From contig JAQGBZ010000048.1 of assembly GCA_034687125.1 (NCBI GenBank), positions 186,001-250,000 on the forward strand: 64,000 nucleotides of DNA. Reading direction: 5' to 3'. The DNA is from Neelides folsomi (Eukaryota > Arthropoda > Collembola > Neelipleona > Neelidae). Below the pieces are notes generated by a model that saw nothing but the letters and a program-made list of their open reading frames with translations, was not told the DNA's origin and ran no database searches. Positions 61,916-64,000 of the stretch are shown here, piece by piece. Made by a program: the position numbers and the translations under genes. Position 1 is the first letter of the stretch. Each line of letters starts with the position of its first letter.

Positions 61916-63927
61916 TTAAACTGTGTCAATTGTTTCAAGGACGGTTCCCGATAGCGCGAGATCATAAAAGTGATGAACAAGATGTTTTTTGAAAAATTCT
62001 CTCGCGGCCGCCTCGGTTTGAACTGATTTGAATTTGAGATCCGCAAATGCTCTTTCTTTTTGCGTTCCTTCCCATACCAAAACACATTTGTTCCACATGC
62101 CTTCTTTGTCCTATAAGTAATTTAAATAATATTAATTTAACTTCAATTGACAATTTATTGAGCATGAATTTTGATAATATTTATAATATTTTGCATTTAA
62201 ATAAATACCAATTAATATAATACCAATAAATAAAGGTATTATTACCTTCACGGGATCTTCATCCCATTTAATCCTATGAAGCATAAGTCTCTTAAATTTC
62301 TTTTGTTGTTTTGGGCCTCCTTCCACTACAATAACATTGCATTCACGATGAAGAAGAACGCATCCGGTCATTTGAAGTTGCCTAATTGAAAATAGGTAAT
62401 TTTGATTTTTAAATTGCGATTAAAATTTGGAATTATGAATATAAGTAATAGTTAAACTTACTTGGCGTTTGTTTCAACTTTGAATCTTTTGGCCATTGAA
62501 GAAAAGTCATCAAGACGGTAAACAGAAACGTGAACTCCTGAAGAAGTGTCTTCTTTTATTTTCCTCAATTTCTTATCCTTTTTCTGTTCTCCTGTTAATT
62601 TCCGATTCGCATTTGATTCTTCGTGAGTTTTCTGTCTTTTGGCCATTTGTTGTCGAACGTGGGCTTCAACTTTGGTAGGATCTTGAACTCTATAAAAATA
62701 CAATTTCTAATTTAGTATAATTCATTTATTTTAACCATTATTGAATAACTATTATGAATTTTTTTTATAAAACTTACGCTTCAATTCCAAGGACTCTCAT
62801 GAGATTTGAAATTCTAACTTTTGCTTGTGGCGCTGGATCCAAACCAAGTCGGATCTTTTCTTGCTTTTCTTTCCAAGTTTCTCTCCGGTTAACTCGGCGA
62901 AGTTTCTTTTTCTCTTTTTTTGTTAGGAAAATAGGAAGAAAAACTGGGTTGTTGGGTTCTGTTGGACAGCGGATCTAAAAACAATTTAAATTGTGTAATA
63001 AAGCAATTTTTCATGATTTGAATTTTTCAAAATTTCAAAATTAATTAAATTAATAACTCATTAACTACAATCAACATTAAAATTTAGAATATTTACCTGA
63101 GCAGGATGTTCAATTAGATTAGTAATTGCTTCAGATTTTACAGGGGAGTCATAACTTAAAGGAGTTACTTCATTTTCTTCAAGTAATAATGCATCCCACC
63201 ATCTAAATAATATTTTTCATTATATTAATGGTAAAACACTAGTAATTTGATCTTTAATTAAAATAAATGATATATATTTTTGAAAATAATCAAAGGTTTG
63301 TATTATTTACTCTATCTTGGGAATGTATTCCTGAGTTTGTGTGGCTTCTGAGCTCAAAACAGCCCCTGAGAGTTTGGCAAGTCTTGCCGCTGTCGAAATT
63401 CCCGTCCTTCTTGCTTTATCTGCAATTTCTGCTTGTAATCGTTCTAATTGGGCGTGACGACGAAGTTTTGCAGCTGCTGCAGTAAACTAAAAAATAATTT
63501 TGTTAACTTAAAATTTATAATAACATACATAAAAATTAATTAATTAAATAATATCTAGATTTAGTTAAAGAGTACAAATTAATCCCATTACCTTTCCCGG
63601 TTCATTAAAATGAAGTTCTTTTCTTTTTCGACCTTTTGATGGCCCAAGTCGGTCATCAAAATAAATGTTATTCGGTGGTGTTGGAGGTCGTGGTTTAACT
63701 GGTTCCGGTTTTCTCTGAGCCCTCAAGTTCGCTTTAAGTGTTGGGATGTGTGTAGGTAATCCAAGAGCGTTTCCGCCAGCGTCAATCGCCCTTCCTTCTC
63801 CGTCCAACAAAAGGGGCAACGGACGAGCTAAACGAGCTGCAACGGCAGCTTGCAACTCTGCGACCCTTGCCTTTTTTTCTTCAAGTAAATCGGGTTGAAG
63901 TGCAGGTCGAAGAATGAGAGGTTCCGG
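61916..63927 (-). CDS. PRPF3: U4/U6 snRNP protein PRPF3, C-terminal part (cut by window edge)
   Basis: Exons visible: 63927-63592, 63486-63311, 63202-63097, 62974-62778, 62689-62462, 62381-62246, 62110-61916. They join in phase to 457 residues and a stop. The 5' exons, including the usual N-terminal PWI domain, lie beyond position 64000. Hallmarks of the PRP3 domain: [80 protein letters not shown] and [16 protein letters not shown]. It ends in the DUF1115 region with [22 protein letters not shown]3 binds U4/U6 duplex RNA with PRPF4 in the tri-snRNP and is essential for spliceosome assembly. It is highly conserved and unremarkable. Introns are 80-135 bp. Confidence 0.96.
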
Positions 63928-64000
63928 CTGAAAATTAAATATTATTATTTTCTTTTCTCTTTCTGTGTTCTACAAACTTTACAAACTATCCTTAACTGTG

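Noticed and set aside
1-64000. CRISPR arrays, rRNA or tRNA genes, bacterial-type operons
   Set aside because: No regularly spaced direct repeats, no rRNA core motifs and no convincing tRNA cloverleaf were seen. The DNA is eukaryotic with spliced genes.

Overview
This is AT-rich animal DNA with spliced genes. Introns follow GT..AG and the proteins are metazoan. A P2X-type receptor beside an arthropod-type ionotropic receptor (IR) points to an arthropod outside Drosophila-like insects. Together with paired CRAL-TRIO/GOLD proteins, a springtail (Collembola) or related lineage is my best guess; that is inference, not something the sequence proves.

Left part (about 1-36.5 kb): one large minus-strand gene, the type II regulatory subunit of cAMP-dependent protein kinase (Pka-R2). 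Its eight coding exons join without a phase error into 386 residues between 25409 and 4988. A probable non-coding first exon with TATA and initiator motifs lies near 36.2-36.45 kb, so the transcription unit would be about 31 kb. Its introns hold three near-palindromic 75-bp MITE hairpins, a 343-bp palindromic element and microsatellites. A second palindromic element (3872-4407) lies downstream. The first 340 bases hold the 3' end of an unidentified plus-strand gene.

Right part (38.4-64 kb): compact, mostly minus-strand genes with short introns. In order: RRP7A-like rRNA-processing factor (-), a 72-codon ORF (-), a small SUN-domain protein (+), a divergent P2X-like channel without a visible N-terminus (-), a Tc1-like transposase fragment (-), an intronless IR-like receptor of 809 residues (+), a hAT-like MITE, two related CRAL-TRIO/GOLD proteins (-, 4 kb apart), cysteine string protein/DNAJC5 (-), a small GNAT related to arylalkylamine N-acetyltransferases (-), and the C-terminal 457 residues of splicing factor PRPF3 (-), cut by the right edge.

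There is no operon logic and no obvious shared pathway. RRP7A, SUN, PKA-R2, CSP and PRPF3 are conserved cellular genes. The IR, P2X-like, CRAL-TRIO/GOLD and GNAT genes belong to families that diversify in arthropods. Exon coordinates were derived by reading splice sites and checking reading phase across every junction. No alignment or database search was run.
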